Source of the DNA: Flavobacterium sp. A45 | GTDB taxonomy: Bacteria > Bacteroidota > Bacteroidia > Flavobacteriales > Flavobacteriaceae | Direction: 5' to 3' | Assembly: GCF_002001005.1 (NCBI RefSeq) | Contig: NZ_MUNX01000065.1 | Location: 62,001 to 126,000 of the forward strand | Length of the DNA stretch: 64,000 nt | In this document: piece after piece, positions 9,712 to 19,356 of the stretch | Layout: each line of letters starts with the position of its first letter | How positions within the stretch are numbered: the stretch's first letter is position 1 | Notes under the pieces: model-generated | Told to the model about the DNA's origin: nothing | Database searches by the model: none | Seen by the model: the letters and a program-made list of their open reading frames with translations, nothing else | Program-made: the position numbers and the translations under genes

Positions 9712-9742
9712 CAAAATTACAATCAAAACTTTTCATAAACAA
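9712..9742 (-). promoter_or_regulatory. Predicted promoter of ferredoxin gene
   Basis: On the minus strand, TTG (9740-9742), a 20-base spacer and TAATTTTG (9712-9719). Its -7 box lies two bases from the -7 box of the opposite promoter, so the polymerases would compete for the same DNA. Confidence 0.55.
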
Positions 9743-9747
9743 ACATT

Positions 9748-10806
9748 ATGACATTAGATACAAAAAAAAACGCTTTTGTTAAATTAGGTAAATTCCTAGG
9801 ACAATTCAAAGAAGGGAATTGTATAAAGAATGAGGCTGTATTTGATAATGATTTATTTTTTGAAAAATTTATTGATTTAATTCAACTTTCACAATCGCAT
9901 AATGGTTGGTATACGCCGGAACAAGTATTTTTTTCGATACAGTCTTGGGCAGAGGCATTAACCGAAGACAATTTAGATAAATGGCTTTCTACTTATGACT
10001 TAAGCAAGGTAGAGCAAAAAAAAGTAGCTTTGATATTGGCAGGAAATATTCCCTTAGTTGGATTTCATGATTTCTTATCGGTTTTGATTGCGGGACATGA
10101 TGTTTTGGTGAAAACTTCCTCGAATGATCAGCATCTTTTGCCTTTCTTAGCCAATTATCTTATTGCTTCTGAACCTGAATTTGAAAACAAAATCGTATTT
10201 GTAGAAGGAAAGCTGGAAGGTTTTCATGCCGTCATCGCAACTGGAAGTAATAATACAGCTCGTTATTTTGAATATTATTTCAAAGACAAACCTTCCATCA
10301 TACGAAAAAACAGGAACTCAATTGCAGTTTTGAACGGTAAAGAAACCAAAGAGGAATTAACAGCACTTGGTGAGGATATTTTTAGATATTTTGGTTTAGG
10401 ATGTCGAAATGTTTCTAAACTTTTTGTTCCAAAAGGCTATTCCTTTGATTCTTTTTTTGAAGCCATTTTTGAATACCAAGATGTGATTCATTACGAGAAA
10501 TACGCCAATAATTATGACTACAACAAAGCCGTTTTTCTGATGAGTAATTTCAAATTATTGGATAACGGATTCCTGACTATAAAAGAAGATTCGAGTTACG
10601 GTTCGCCAATTACGAGCGTCTTTTATGAGTACTATGAAAGTCTGGATGAATTGCAAAAACGTTTGGAGAACGAAAGCGATCAAATTCAGTGTATTGTGAG
10701 CAATAATCTTGTAAACAACAGCATTAAATTTGGAACCACACAAAAACCAAATTTATGGGATTACGCAGACAATGTTGACACTATGTCGTTTTTGTCAATA
10801 ATATAG
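9748..10806 (+). CDS. LuxC-like acyl-CoA reductase
   Basis: 352-residue member of the acyl-CoA reductase (LuxC, PF05893) family, which reduces a fatty acyl thioester to the aldehyde with NADPH through a cysteine acyl-enzyme. The likely catalytic cysteine is Cys219 in FGLGCRNVSK. An N-terminal region with LILAGNIPLVGFHDFLSVLIAGHDVLVKTS matches the nucleotide-binding half. There is no luxD or luxE partner, so it is not a bioluminescence gene. The physiological substrate is unknown. It lies between a ferredoxin gene and serC, and the opposite promoter overlap suggests linked control with ferredoxin. Confidence 0.85.
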   Translation: MTLDTKKNAFVKLGKFLGQFKEGNCIKNEAVFDNDLFFEKFIDLIQLSQSHNGWYTPEQVFFSIQSWAEALTEDNLDKWLSTYDLSKVEQKKVALILAGNIPLVGFHDFLSVLIAGHDVLVKTSSNDQHLLPFLANYLIASEPEFENKIVFVEGKLEGFHAVIATGSNNTARYFEYYFKDKPSIIRKNRNSIAVLNGKETKEELTALGEDIFRYFGLGCRNVSKLFVPKGYSFDSFFEAIFEYQDVIHYEKYANNYDYNKAVFLMSNFKLLDNGFLTIKEDSSYGSPITSVFYEYYESLDELQKRLENESDQIQCIVSNNLVNNSIKFGTTQKPNLWDYADNVDTMSFLSII

Positions 10807-10998
10807 AGTAATGTTTTTATATTATTGCGAATAATTTAAAGGTATTTCAGCTCGTATTCCCGAAATTTGCACTTTAAAAAAATTAAACAAAACTACAGCT
10901 TGAGATTTTCATGATTACCAATAAAAAAATGGAATTGGAATTGATGCTTTCTTACAGCAGTTAATTAGAAACAATAAAAAACAAATACTAACTATACC

Positions 10999-12069
10999 AT
11001 GAAAAAGCACAACTACAGCGCAGGACCTTGTATTTTACCACAAGAAGTTTTTGAAAAATCAGCTCAAGCAATCTTAAATTTTAATGATTCTGGTTTGTCA
11101 CTTTTGGAAATTTCGCACCGTAGTAAGGATTTTGTTGCCGTAATGGAAGAAGCAAGGGCTTTAGTGTTAGAGCTTTTGGATTTAAAAGGAAAAGGATATC
11201 AAGCCATATTTCTTGGAGGAGGTGCCAGTTTAGAATTTTTGATGGTTCCTTACAACTTATTGAAAGAAAATGGAAAAGCAGCTTATTTGGATACAGGAAC
11301 TTGGGCTTCGGCTGCCATAAAAGAAGCTAAATTTTTTGGTGATACTACTGTTGTAGCTTCTTCAAAAGAACAAAATTACAATCATATTCCAAAAGGATAC
11401 ACTATACCTGCCGATGCAGACTATTTCCACTGCACAAGTAACAATACTATTTTTGGAACTCAAATGAAAGAATTTCCAGAAACGGGGATACCGCTTGTTT
11501 GTGATATGAGTTCTGATATTTTTTCAAGAAAATTGGATTTTTCAAAATTCGATATCATTTACGCAGGAGCACAAAAAAACATGGGCCCAGCAGGAACCAC
11601 TTTGGTAGTTATCAAAGAAGAAATTCTTGGCAAAACAGGACGTGCCATACCAAGTATGCTGGATTATGCCAAACATATCAAGGCAGACAGTATGTACAAT
11701 ACACCACCAGTTTTTCCAGTATATGCATCATTGTTGACTTTGCAATGGTTGAAAAAATTAGGAGGAATTGAAGCTATCGAAAAAATAAATGATGCGAAAG
11801 CAGCTTTACTTTATGCAGAGATAGACAGAAATCCATTGTTCAGAGGAACGGCGGCTGTTGAAGACCGTTCTAATATGAATGCAACCTTTTTATTGAACGA
11901 CGAATCACATGCTGCTAAATTTGATGAGATGTGGAAAGCAGCCGGAATTTCAGGATTGCCTGGACACCGTTCAGTTGGAGGCTACAGAGCGTCAATGTAC
12001 AACGCACTTCCTTTGGAAAGTGTTCAAGTTCTTGTTGATGTGATGAAAGAGCTAGAAAGTAAAATTTAA
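10999..12069 (+). CDS. serC: Phosphoserine aminotransferase
   Basis: 356-residue PLP enzyme that transaminates 3-phosphohydroxypyruvate with glutamate in serine synthesis, and the analogous step of the pyridoxal phosphate route. It begins MKKHNYSAGPCILP, the family signature. The PLP lysine is Lys193 in YAGAQKNMGPAG, and HRSVGGYRASMYNAL near the C-terminus is the conserved substrate-binding region. Length is normal. serA follows 116 bases downstream, so the two are probably co-expressed. Confidence 0.96.
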   Translation: MKKHNYSAGPCILPQEVFEKSAQAILNFNDSGLSLLEISHRSKDFVAVMEEARALVLELLDLKGKGYQAIFLGGGASLEFLMVPYNLLKENGKAAYLDTGTWASAAIKEAKFFGDTTVVASSKEQNYNHIPKGYTIPADADYFHCTSNNTIFGTQMKEFPETGIPLVCDMSSDIFSRKLDFSKFDIIYAGAQKNMGPAGTTLVVIKEEILGKTGRAIPSMLDYAKHIKADSMYNTPPVFPVYASLLTLQWLKKLGGIEAIEKINDAKAALLYAEIDRNPLFRGTAAVEDRSNMNATFLLNDESHAAKFDEMWKAAGISGLPGHRSVGGYRASMYNALPLESVQVLVDVMKELESKI

Positions 12070-12078
12070 TTATTTAAA

Positions 12079-12115
12079 AATTGAAAGATTTAAGAAATCA
12101 TTTAATCTTTCAATT
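12079..12115. repeat. Inverted repeat between serC and serA
   Basis: A 12-bp perfect inverted repeat (12079-12090 with 12104-12115) with a 13-base loop. No T run follows, so it could be an RNA processing or stability hairpin rather than a full terminator. Confidence 0.6.
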
Positions 12116-12185
12116 CTAGTTTAGAATTATAAAATCCGGATAGAATATTTAAATCATTAAATTTTTCAATCTTTAAATTAAAAAA

Positions 12186-13151
12186 ATGAAAATATTAGCA
12201 AACGACGGAATTTCAAAAAGCGGTATTGTAGCTTTAGAGAAGGCTGGATTTGAAGTTATCACTACAAAAGTAGCGCAAGAACAAGTGGCTAATTTTGTAA
12301 ATAAAAATAGTATAAGTGTCATATTGGTTCGAAGTGCTACAAAGGTTCGCAAGGATATTATCGACGCTTGTCCAAGTCTTAAGATTATTGGTCGTGGTGG
12401 TGTAGGAATGGATAATATTGATATTGAATATGCCAAAAGCAAAGGAATTCATGTTATAAATACTCCGGCTTCGTCATCTGAGTCTGTGGCTGAACTGGTT
12501 TTTGCACATTTATTTACAGGTGTACGATTTCTGCATGATTCAAATAGGAATATGCCGCTGGAAGGCGATACCAATTTTGATGGTTTGAAAAAAGCTTATG
12601 CAAATGGTCTTGAGTTAAGAGGGAAAACACTTGGAATCATAGGCATGGGACGTATCGGTCAAGCTACCGCAAAAATGGCTATCGGACTTGGAATGAAAGT
12701 GATTTACAGTGATACACACATTCCAAAAAAAGATATAAAAGTTCCTTTTTTTGATGGGCAGTCTATTTCGATATCACTAGCTTCACAAAGTCAGGAATCA
12801 TTATTCCAGGAATCCGATTTCATCACATTGCATGTGCCTGCTCAGGATGCACACGTTATTGGTGAAAAAGAACTGGAAATGATGAAAGACGGTGTAGGAA
12901 TTGTTAATTGCGCTAGAGGAGGTGCTATTGATGAGGTAGCACTTGTAAAAGCTTTGGATGATGGCAAAGTGTTATTCGCTGGATTGGATGTTTATGAAAA
13001 TGAGCCTACTCCTGAAATTACTATTTTAATGAATCCGAAAATTTCATTAACACCTCATATTGGTGCTGCAACTGAAGAAGCCCAAGACAGAATTGGTACC
13101 GAACTCGCTCATCAAATTATTAGTTTATTTAATAAATCATTAGTTAGTTAA
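12186..13151 (+). CDS. serA: D-3-phosphoglycerate dehydrogenase, short form
   Basis: 321-residue NAD-dependent D-2-hydroxyacid dehydrogenase that oxidises 3-phosphoglycerate in the first step of serine synthesis. The NAD loop GMGRIGQATAKMA is near residues 155-167, the catalytic Arg is in NCARGGAIDE, a Glu lies in the following segment, and the catalytic His is in TPHIGAATEEA. It lacks the C-terminal ACT domain used for serine feedback in longer SerA proteins, so it is probably not inhibited by serine in that way. Position after serC supports the assignment over other hydroxyacid dehydrogenases. Confidence 0.92.
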   Translation: MKILANDGISKSGIVALEKAGFEVITTKVAQEQVANFVNKNSISVILVRSATKVRKDIIDACPSLKIIGRGGVGMDNIDIEYAKSKGIHVINTPASSSESVAELVFAHLFTGVRFLHDSNRNMPLEGDTNFDGLKKAYANGLELRGKTLGIIGMGRIGQATAKMAIGLGMKVIYSDTHIPKKDIKVPFFDGQSISISLASQSQESLFQESDFITLHVPAQDAHVIGEKELEMMKDGVGIVNCARGGAIDEVALVKALDDGKVLFAGLDVYENEPTPEITILMNPKISLTPHIGAATEEAQDRIGTELAHQIISLFNKSLVS

Positions 13152-13177
13152 AACAATCTATTGATATTGAATTATAT

Positions 13178-13223
13178 AGTGGTAATTTATTAACTTCAAT
13201 TAATAAGTTACCACTTTTTTTTT
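13178..13223 (+). terminator. Terminator after serA
   Basis: A 16-bp stem with one G-T wobble (13178-13193 with 13200-13215), a 6-base loop and nine T. It lies 27 bases after the serA stop and ends the serine operon. Confidence 0.92.
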
Positions 13224-13258
13224 GATTAAATTTGATGTCTAATTTTAATCAAAAACCT

Positions 13259-13816
13259 ATGTTTGAGCAATTAACACAATTAGTGCAAGAATTTGGACAA
13301 GAAGCAGTTGTCAAAAATAGTGCGGTTCCAAATGAACATAATGAAGCCGTAATGAGTGAAGCTGGAAATTCTATATTTTCTGGTTTGCAAAGTATGGCTT
13401 CCGAAGGAGGTATCGAGAAACTTGCCGGATTACTCCAAGGCAATAACGCTCAAGACTCTTCGAATCCAGCTGTTCAACAAATTACGCAACAACTTACAGG
13501 AAGTTTGGGAGAAAAATTTGGTTTAAATAGTAGCGATGCTGCTGGTGTAGCCGGTAGTATGATTCCTAAAATTCTAGGAGGATTAGTAAACAAAGCTAAT
13601 GACCCAAACGACAGTTTTCAAATAACGGATTTAATTGGAGCTATTTCTGGAGGTAGCGCTCAAACTTCTGGAATAATGGATGCCATTTCAAAATATGGAA
13701 CTCAATTTGGTCTAGATCAAAATGCCGATGGAAAACTGGATATGAATGATGCTATTGCAGTAACCAAAAGCAACGGAGGCATTGGTGGTTTTTTAGGAAA
13801 GCTTTTTGGAAAATAA
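13259..13816 (+). CDS. DUF937-like protein, unknown function
   Basis: About 185 residues, rich in Gly, Ala, Ser, Asn and Gln, with repeated helical segments such as GLNSSDAAGVAGSMIPKILGGLVNKAND and a C-terminal GGIGGFLGKLFGK. This resembles the DUF937 and YidB-like families, whose role is unknown. A DQNADGKLDMNDAI segment resembles an EF-hand calcium loop. ATG 13235 would add eight residues; 13259 (MFEQLTQ) is preferred because the conserved-looking sequence begins there. It is flanked by terminators on both sides and so is transcribed alone. Confidence 0.7.
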   Translation: MFEQLTQLVQEFGQEAVVKNSAVPNEHNEAVMSEAGNSIFSGLQSMASEGGIEKLAGLLQGNNAQDSSNPAVQQITQQLTGSLGEKFGLNSSDAAGVAGSMIPKILGGLVNKANDPNDSFQITDLIGAISGGSAQTSGIMDAISKYGTQFGLDQNADGKLDMNDAIAVTKSNGGIGGFLGKLFGK

Positions 13817-13843
13817 AGTTTAATCGTTTCAATAAAAAAAAAG

Positions 13844-13873
13844 ACATTTGCAAATTTGTAAATGTTTTTTTTG
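13844..13873 (+). terminator. Terminator after DUF937-like gene
   Basis: An 11-bp stem with one G-T wobble (13844-13854 with 13855-13865 folding at the centre), followed by about eight T. The real loop takes up the innermost A-T pairs. Confidence 0.8.
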
Positions 13874-14029
13874 TTTCATAAAATGGTTGATGAGTTTTAA
13901 TATAAATTGCAGAAAATCAGTGCAAAAAGGCTTAACTTTGAGTGGTATTACAGCCTGTGTTTAATTATAAAAATAATTGAAATTTATTTGGGGAATTGTT
14001 TTTTAGAGCATACGTAAATAGCCATTATT

Positions 14030-14461
14030 ATGAAAAATTTGATTTACATATTGATTGTTCTTTTAATAATAATTGGATGTAGTACTTCTAAATCTAATGT
14101 TGCAAGTACGGAAAACCGAAAAAAATCGAGCAATGACACCATAAAAATTGTAAATGAAGAACTGGAATATGAAGTTATTATCATAGAACCTGGTTTTGAT
14201 TTTTGGTTGCAATCAACCGCCTATCCGAGGGGATATTATTCACAATTCTATTTAGAAACCAAAAATAATTTCTATGTTATGGAATGGAATAGTCGTGTTC
14301 ATCAACCGCAAACCTATCCGCCTAACTTATACGAAATGACTATTGATTACAATTCAAATATCAATTATGGTTATGAAGTAAACTATCTTATCTATAATTA
14401 TATGATTTATTTTCAAAATAAATACAATCAAAGATTATACGGACGAGTACCGTCAAGATAG
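14030..14461 (+). CDS. Predicted lipoprotein, DUF6146-like
   Basis: 143 residues with a lipoprotein signal peptide: a hydrophobic stretch at 4-16 and the lipobox IIGC with Cys17. The mature part is rich in Tyr and Asn (YYSQFYLETKNNFYV, NYGYEVNYLIYNYMIYFQ). It resembles small Bacteroidota lipoproteins grouped as DUF6146, an assignment made from memory of the family pattern. Function is unknown. It stands alone, with no close neighbour on its strand. Confidence 0.7.
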   Translation: MKNLIYILIVLLIIIGCSTSKSNVASTENRKKSSNDTIKIVNEELEYEVIIIEPGFDFWLQSTAYPRGYYSQFYLETKNNFYVMEWNSRVHQPQTYPPNLYEMTIDYNSNINYGYEVNYLIYNYMIYFQNKYNQRLYGRVPSR

Positions 14462-14785
14462 GAAATGCAATTGGCCAAAAGAAGCGAATTTTAAAGAGAT
14501 ATATAGGAGTTTTTGAATGTCTTTTATTGTGTAAATATCTTATTAACAGGTGTTTGTTTTTTTTGTAAATTTATAATTAATCTTTATCCTCTTAAATAAA
14601 AAAAATTTGGTGTTAGATACCAGAAAAAAAATTTGCCAAATCCAATTATATACTTCTTTTTTAAATTATTGCAGCAAAACAATATTCTTATGTATTACCT
14701 CTGAAATAACGGCATGGTAATTGACTTAACTGATCGAAAAAAACTTTTTTGTTTTTTATATTAAAAACACATATTCTTTCTTCAG
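14462..14785. other. Intergenic region upstream of hybrid kinase gene
   Basis: 324 AT-rich bases between the lipoprotein and kinase genes. A weak inverted repeat (TTTGG near 14608 with CCAAA near 14636) is the only structure seen. No gene, RNA or consensus promoter was recognised. Confidence 0.4.
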
Positions 14786-16891
14786 ATGAAAATAAAAGAA
14801 TCTAAAAAATCGAAACCAAAAATAATCTTGCTTGTTGTGGGCATAAATGTTTTTTCAATAGCATTGGTTTTGACTGTATTGTTGTATATAACAAATATAA
14901 AAAAAGAGATTTTAGACAATTATAATAATCAATTTCAAGATGAAATCTCCAGAATAATTCAACTTAGATTAAACGAGGTTATTTCCTCAATGGAAAGTGA
15001 AGCGAATTGGAATGATTTTGTGGATTATCTTAAGACTAAAGATTCGAGTTGGTATAACGAAATGTATGCTAATCCCGGTCTTTTTAAATCAGACTATATA
15101 GGTGTTTATGGTTTGGACAATAAAATAATCAATCATACAAATACTGCCAACATAAAAGAGGTTGATTTTATCCCAAAAGAAGCTTTAATTACTTTAAATA
15201 AATTAGGGAAATCCCGTTTTTATTTAAAAACTTCTGATGGAATAATTCAAGTATTTGGTATTGTCATAACCAGATCAAATGAAAAAGTAAAACCAAAACC
15301 TGAAGGTTATTTTATTTTAGCCAGAAAAATCAATTCAGCTTTTATACAAAAAATAGAAAAAGCAACTAATTCTACAATAACACTAGTTGATAGTCAAGAA
15401 AATAATCAAGCAAAGAATTATACTCTTCAATGTACAGTTGATTTAGAGGATTACAAAAATCAATTCGTAACTCGCGTATATTTTGAAAGACCCTTTGAAA
15501 AGTTTATTGCTCACATTTTAAAAAGTCTTTATTTTATATTGTTTATCTCCTTAATCTTGCTGTTGCTGATCTTTTTTTATACTGAAAAATGGATTTCAAT
15601 CCCTTTGAATGCTATCACCAAAGCTTTGGAAACAGGGGATAAAGAATCTATAGAAATTTTAAAAAACATAGAAGGGGATTTTAAAAACATAGGAACTCTT
15701 TTTGAGGAAAATACAAAGCAAAAAAGCAAATTGGTAAAGGCGAAATTGAAAGCTGAAGAAAACGACAAACTAAAATCTTCCTTTTTGTCTAATTTATCGC
15801 ATGAGATAAGGACTCCGATGAATGCCATAGTTGGTTTTACGGAATTACTCATGAATACTGAAGTTGAAAAAGAAGAGCAGCAGGAATATTTATCGGTTAT
15901 TGATAAAAGCGGGAAAAACTTGATTGCCATTATTGATGATCTTATCGAAATGTCAAAAATAGAATCTCACCAAACAAAGCCTAATTATACCGCTGTTAAT
16001 ATTGAATCGTGTGTTAAAGATTTGTATGACAGCATCAAAATAACAAATAAAAAAGCTAAAAAAATTGATTTTAAACTCATTGAAAATAAAAGCCCAGCGA
16101 GATATCCTGTAAAAACGGATGAGGTCAAACTGAAACAAATTATTACAAATTTGGTAACTAATGCTTTGAAATTTACCGAACAGGGGTCAGTTGAGTTTGG
16201 CTATGAAATTGACGAGCTTAATAATAAAATTGTATTCAAGGTAAAAGACACTGGTTTTGGGATTGACGAGAACAATCAGCAGTACATCTTTGATCGGTTT
16301 AGAAGAGTGGGAGGTGACCATAGCATCAAAATTGGAGGTCTTGGTTTAGGTCTTGCTATTTCAAAAGCTTATGCTGAAATGCTCGGAGGAACCATTACAT
16401 TAGAATCAAAACTGGGAAAAGGCTCTGAGTTTTGTTTTACTATTCCTTTGGAGTATGTAGAAAAACAAAAAATTACAGTTCAACCTGTTAATGAAATCAC
16501 TGTTTCCAAAGGAGACGAAGAAGGAACCATATTAATTGCAGAGGATGATAATATCAATTTTTTGTTGTTTCAAAAGATAATGAAAGCGAAAAAATACAAA
16601 ATAATTCGTGCCGAAAATGGGCAAGAAGTCGTAGATATTTGTTTCAATAATCCAAATATAGATTTGGTATTAATGGATATAAAAATGCCTATTATGGATG
16701 GATTTGAAGCTCTTGAAAAAATAGCACCAATAAGACCTAATCTTCCTATGATTGCTCAAACTGCATTTTCATCCAATGAAGATAAAAATAAAATTTTCAA
16801 GGCAGGATTTACGGATTACATAACCAAGCCCATTGACCGAGAACGATTGTTTGAAATAATAGATGTCATTTTGAAAAAGAAAGTTTCTTAA
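14786..16891 (+). CDS. Hybrid sensor histidine kinase with CHASE4-like sensor and receiver domain
   Basis: 701-residue inner-membrane kinase. It has a first membrane segment (about 12-34), an extracytoplasmic sensor region (about 40-235) with ESEANWNDFVDYL that resembles CHASE4, and a second membrane segment (about 247-269). A HisKA domain follows with phospho-acceptor His339 in SHEIRTPM, then an ATPase domain with the N box TNALKF, G1 DTGFGI and G2 GLGLGLAISK, and a C-terminal receiver domain with phospho-acceptor Asp631 in LVLMDIKMP. No HAMP domain is obvious. The output partner is not encoded nearby, so the phosphorelay target is unknown. Confidence 0.9.
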   Translation: MKIKESKKSKPKIILLVVGINVFSIALVLTVLLYITNIKKEILDNYNNQFQDEISRIIQLRLNEVISSMESEANWNDFVDYLKTKDSSWYNEMYANPGLFKSDYIGVYGLDNKIINHTNTANIKEVDFIPKEALITLNKLGKSRFYLKTSDGIIQVFGIVITRSNEKVKPKPEGYFILARKINSAFIQKIEKATNSTITLVDSQENNQAKNYTLQCTVDLEDYKNQFVTRVYFERPFEKFIAHILKSLYFILFISLILLLLIFFYTEKWISIPLNAITKALETGDKESIEILKNIEGDFKNIGTLFEENTKQKSKLVKAKLKAEENDKLKSSFLSNLSHEIRTPMNAIVGFTELLMNTEVEKEEQQEYLSVIDKSGKNLIAIIDDLIEMSKIESHQTKPNYTAVNIESCVKDLYDSIKITNKKAKKIDFKLIENKSPARYPVKTDEVKLKQIITNLVTNALKFTEQGSVEFGYEIDELNNKIVFKVKDTGFGIDENNQQYIFDRFRRVGGDHSIKIGGLGLGLAISKAYAEMLGGTITLESKLGKGSEFCFTIPLEYVEKQKITVQPVNEITVSKGDEEGTILIAEDDNINFLLFQKIMKAKKYKIIRAENGQEVVDICFNNPNIDLVLMDIKMPIMDGFEALEKIAPIRPNLPMIAQTAFSSNEDKNKIFKAGFTDYITKPIDRERLFEIIDVILKKKVS

Positions 16892-16970
16892 CACTTGATT
16901 GCAGTCTTCAATAGTTGAAATTATAGAAACAAAAAAGAAAATAAGAATAAATTCAACCATTAAAACCTGT

Positions 16971-16978
16971 TATATTTG
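16971..16978 (+). promoter_or_regulatory. Candidate -7 box upstream of small membrane protein gene
   Basis: TATATTTG matches TAnnTTTG and lies 20 bases before the ATG at 16999. No good TTG element is found at the usual spacing, so this is tentative. Confidence 0.35.
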
Positions 16979-16998
16979 CAAAAAGGAATAAACTAAAA

Positions 16999-17301
16999 AT
17001 GAAAGGATTGAAACAACGTTGGGGAGTTACTACCAACTGGCAGTTAGCCATCATATTTGTTGTTTTTGCTATTACAGGGTCAGCTTCAGCTTATTTGTCT
17101 AAACCCTTTTGTGTGTGGTTAGGAATTGGTAAGGAAGATTTAGGATATTGGTTCACACCAGTCCGTTTACTGTTGATATTTCCTATTTATCAAGTTTTAC
17201 TGGTAGCAATAGGTTTTCTTTTTGGTCAATTTAACTTTTTTTGGACTTTTGAAAAAAAAATGCTCAAAGGAATGGGTTTGGGATTTTTGTTTAAAGAATA
17301 A
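16999..17301 (+). CDS. Small membrane protein, DUF6787-like
   Basis: 100 residues with two membrane segments (about 14-34 and 52-75) and a conserved-looking C-terminus FNFFWTFEKKMLKGMGLGF. It resembles a small flavobacterial family listed as DUF6787, recalled from pattern only. Function is unknown. It lies immediately upstream of the topoisomerase IV genes, but a separate promoter-like element and a long structured leader precede parE. Confidence 0.7.
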   Translation: MKGLKQRWGVTTNWQLAIIFVVFAITGSASAYLSKPFCVWLGIGKEDLGYWFTPVRLLLIFPIYQVLLVAIGFLFGQFNFFWTFEKKMLKGMGLGFLFKE

Positions 17302-17354
17302 TTTTTTACTTTCTGACTCTAAAATCAATAGAAACCTGTCAATATCATTCTTGA

Positions 17355-17362
17355 TAACTTTG
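17355..17362 (+). promoter_or_regulatory. Candidate -7 box of parE promoter
   Basis: TAACTTTG fits TAnnTTTG. The -33 element is weak. If used, transcription starts near 17369, just before the structured leader at 17379-17466. Confidence 0.4.
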
Positions 17363-17378
17363 CAAAGTACTTCTTTTA

Positions 17379-17466
17379 AATTTTATCGAATTACACTACA
17401 TTAGCGCATTCGAGGTCTTTGTGAAAAGAAAAGACCGGAAAGAACGCAGTTAAATTCGATAAAATT
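17379..17466 (+). promoter_or_regulatory. Nested stem-loop in parE leader
   Basis: An outer perfect 14-bp stem (17379-17392 with 17453-17466) encloses a 6-bp stem with a 2-base bulge (17404-17411 with 17442-17447) and an inner 7-bp stem (17414-17420 with 17430-17436). The outer arm ends five bases before the parE ATG. No T run follows, so it is not a standard terminator. Confidence 0.55.
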
Positions 17467-17471
17467 CCAAA

Positions 17472-19343
17472 ATGTCAGATCAAAATCAATACACCGAAGA
17501 TAATATCCGTTCTCTCGACTGGAAAGAACATATCCGTATGCGTCCCGGGATGTACATTGGAAAACTTGGTGACGGTTCTTCGCCGGATGATGGTATTTAT
17601 ATTTTATTAAAAGAGGTTCTCGACAACTGTATCGATGAGTTCGTGATGGGCTCTGGGAAAACTATTGAGGTGACCATAAAAGACAAAACGGTTTCGGTTC
17701 GTGATTATGGCCGTGGGATTCCGTTAGGGAAAGTGGTTGATGTGGTTTCGAAAATGAACACGGGTGGTAAGTATGATTCCAAGGCTTTTCAGAAATCTGT
17801 TGGTTTGAACGGTGTGGGTACAAAAGCAGTAAATGCTCTTTCAAGTGCTTTCCGCGTGGAATCTGTTCGTGATGACAAACAAAAAGCAGCAGAATTCTCA
17901 GGCGGAAATTTAGTTTTGGAAGAGGATATAATTGACACAACTAAACGAAAAGGTACTAAAGTTACTTTTACACCTGATGAAACTATTTTTAAAAACTACA
18001 AATTCCGTATGGAATATGTGATTAAAATGGTCAAAAATTATTGTTATCTGAACAATGGCTTGACGATTATATTCAACGGTGAAAAATTCATTTCGGAGAA
18101 TGGTCTAAGGGATTTATTGGAAGAAACGATTAGTGCAGAAGATTTAGAATATCCAATTATTCATTTGAAAGAACACGATATCGAGATTGCTTTAACGCAC
18201 AGTAAAACACAATATAGCGAAGAGTATCACTCTTTTGTGAACGGTCAGAATACCACACAGGGAGGAACGCATTTAGCAGCTTATAGAGAAGCAATCGTTA
18301 AAACCATACGTGAGTTTTACAACAAGAGTTTCGAGGCGTCAGATGTTCGTAAATCGATAGTGAGTGCGATAAGCATCAAAGTGATGGAGCCTGTTTTTGA
18401 ATCGCAGACGAAAACCAAATTAGGTTCTATGGACATGGGTTCGGATGATGGAACACCACCTGTTTCAGTCCGTACTTTTATAAATGATTTTATTAAAACT
18501 AAATTAGATAATTATTTACATAAAAATCCTCCGACTGCCGAAGCGCTATTGCGTAAAATTCTTCAGGCTGAACGTGAAAGAAAAGAATTATCAGGAATTA
18601 GAAAACTGGCTACAGATCGTGCCAAAAAAGCTAATCTGCATAATAAAAAATTAAGAGATTGCCGTGCGCATCTTCCAGATACCAAGAACCCAAGAAATTT
18701 AGAAAGCACCCTTTTTATTACCGAAGGAGATTCGGCTTCAGGGTCGATTACGAAATCGCGTGATGTTAATACACAAGCTGTTTTTAGTTTGCGCGGTAAG
18801 CCTTTGAATTCGTACGGAATGAGCAAAAAAATTGTGTATGAAAACGAAGAATTCAATTTATTGCAAGCTGCTTTGGATATTGAAGACGGATTGGAAAAAC
18901 TGCGTTACAACAACATCGTAATTGCAACCGATGCCGATGTCGATGGTATGCACATTCGTTTATTACTGATTACCTTTTTCCTGCAGTTTTTCCCAGAATT
19001 AATTAAAGAAGGACATTTGTATATTTTACAGACACCACTTTTCAGGGTTCGAAATAAAAAAGAAACGATTTATTGCTATTCGGAAGAAGAACGAAAAGAT
19101 GCCATCGAAAAATTAAAACCAAAACCGGAGATCACCCGATTTAAAGGTTTAGGGGAGATTTCGCCAGATGAGTTTAAGAATTTTATTGGAGATACGATTC
19201 GCCTTGACCCTATTATGATGGATAAACATACTTCTATCGAGCAATTATTGTCGTTTTATATGGGTAAAAATACTCCGGATCGACAAGAGTTTATCATCAA
19301 GAATTTGAAGGTGGAGTTGGATGTTTTGGAGGAAGTGAAATAA
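17472..19343 (+). CDS. parE: DNA topoisomerase IV subunit B
   Basis: 623-residue ATPase subunit of topoisomerase IV, which pairs with ParC to separate linked chromosomes. The GHKL ATPase domain carries [10 protein letters not shown] near residue 55, GRGIPLG and the glycine-rich [11 protein letters not shown]. The TOPRIM domain has [11 protein letters not shown] near residue 415 and [10 protein letters not shown]. Length fits ParE-type proteins; a GyrB would normally be longer. The ParC gene two places downstream supports ParE over GyrB. Confidence 0.95.
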   Translation: MSDQNQYTEDNIRSLDWKEHIRMRPGMYIGKLGDGSSPDDGIYILLKEVLDNCIDEFVMGSGKTIEVTIKDKTVSVRDYGRGIPLGKVVDVVSKMNTGGKYDSKAFQKSVGLNGVGTKAVNALSSAFRVESVRDDKQKAAEFSGGNLVLEEDIIDTTKRKGTKVTFTPDETIFKNYKFRMEYVIKMVKNYCYLNNGLTIIFNGEKFISENGLRDLLEETISAEDLEYPIIHLKEHDIEIALTHSKTQYSEEYHSFVNGQNTTQGGTHLAAYREAIVKTIREFYNKSFEASDVRKSIVSAISIKVMEPVFESQTKTKLGSMDMGSDDGTPPVSVRTFINDFIKTKLDNYLHKNPPTAEALLRKILQAERERKELSGIRKLATDRAKKANLHNKKLRDCRAHLPDTKNPRNLESTLFITEGDSASGSITKSRDVNTQAVFSLRGKPLNSYGMSKKIVYENEEFNLLQAALDIEDGLEKLRYNNIVIATDADVDGMHIRLLLITFFLQFFPELIKEGHLYILQTPLFRVRNKKETIYCYSEEERKDAIEKLKPKPEITRFKGLGEISPDEFKNFIGDTIRLDPIMMDKHTSIEQLLSFYMGKNTPDRQEFIIKNLKVELDVLEEVK

Positions 19344-19356
19344 TTCAGATTTAATA

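Noticed and set aside
9748-10806. Part of a bioluminescence operon
   Set aside because: No luxA, luxB, luxD or luxE neighbours; LuxC-like reductases occur widely without luminescence.
17379-17466. Terminator of the small membrane protein gene
   Set aside because: No T run follows on the plus strand, and a candidate parE promoter lies upstream of it.
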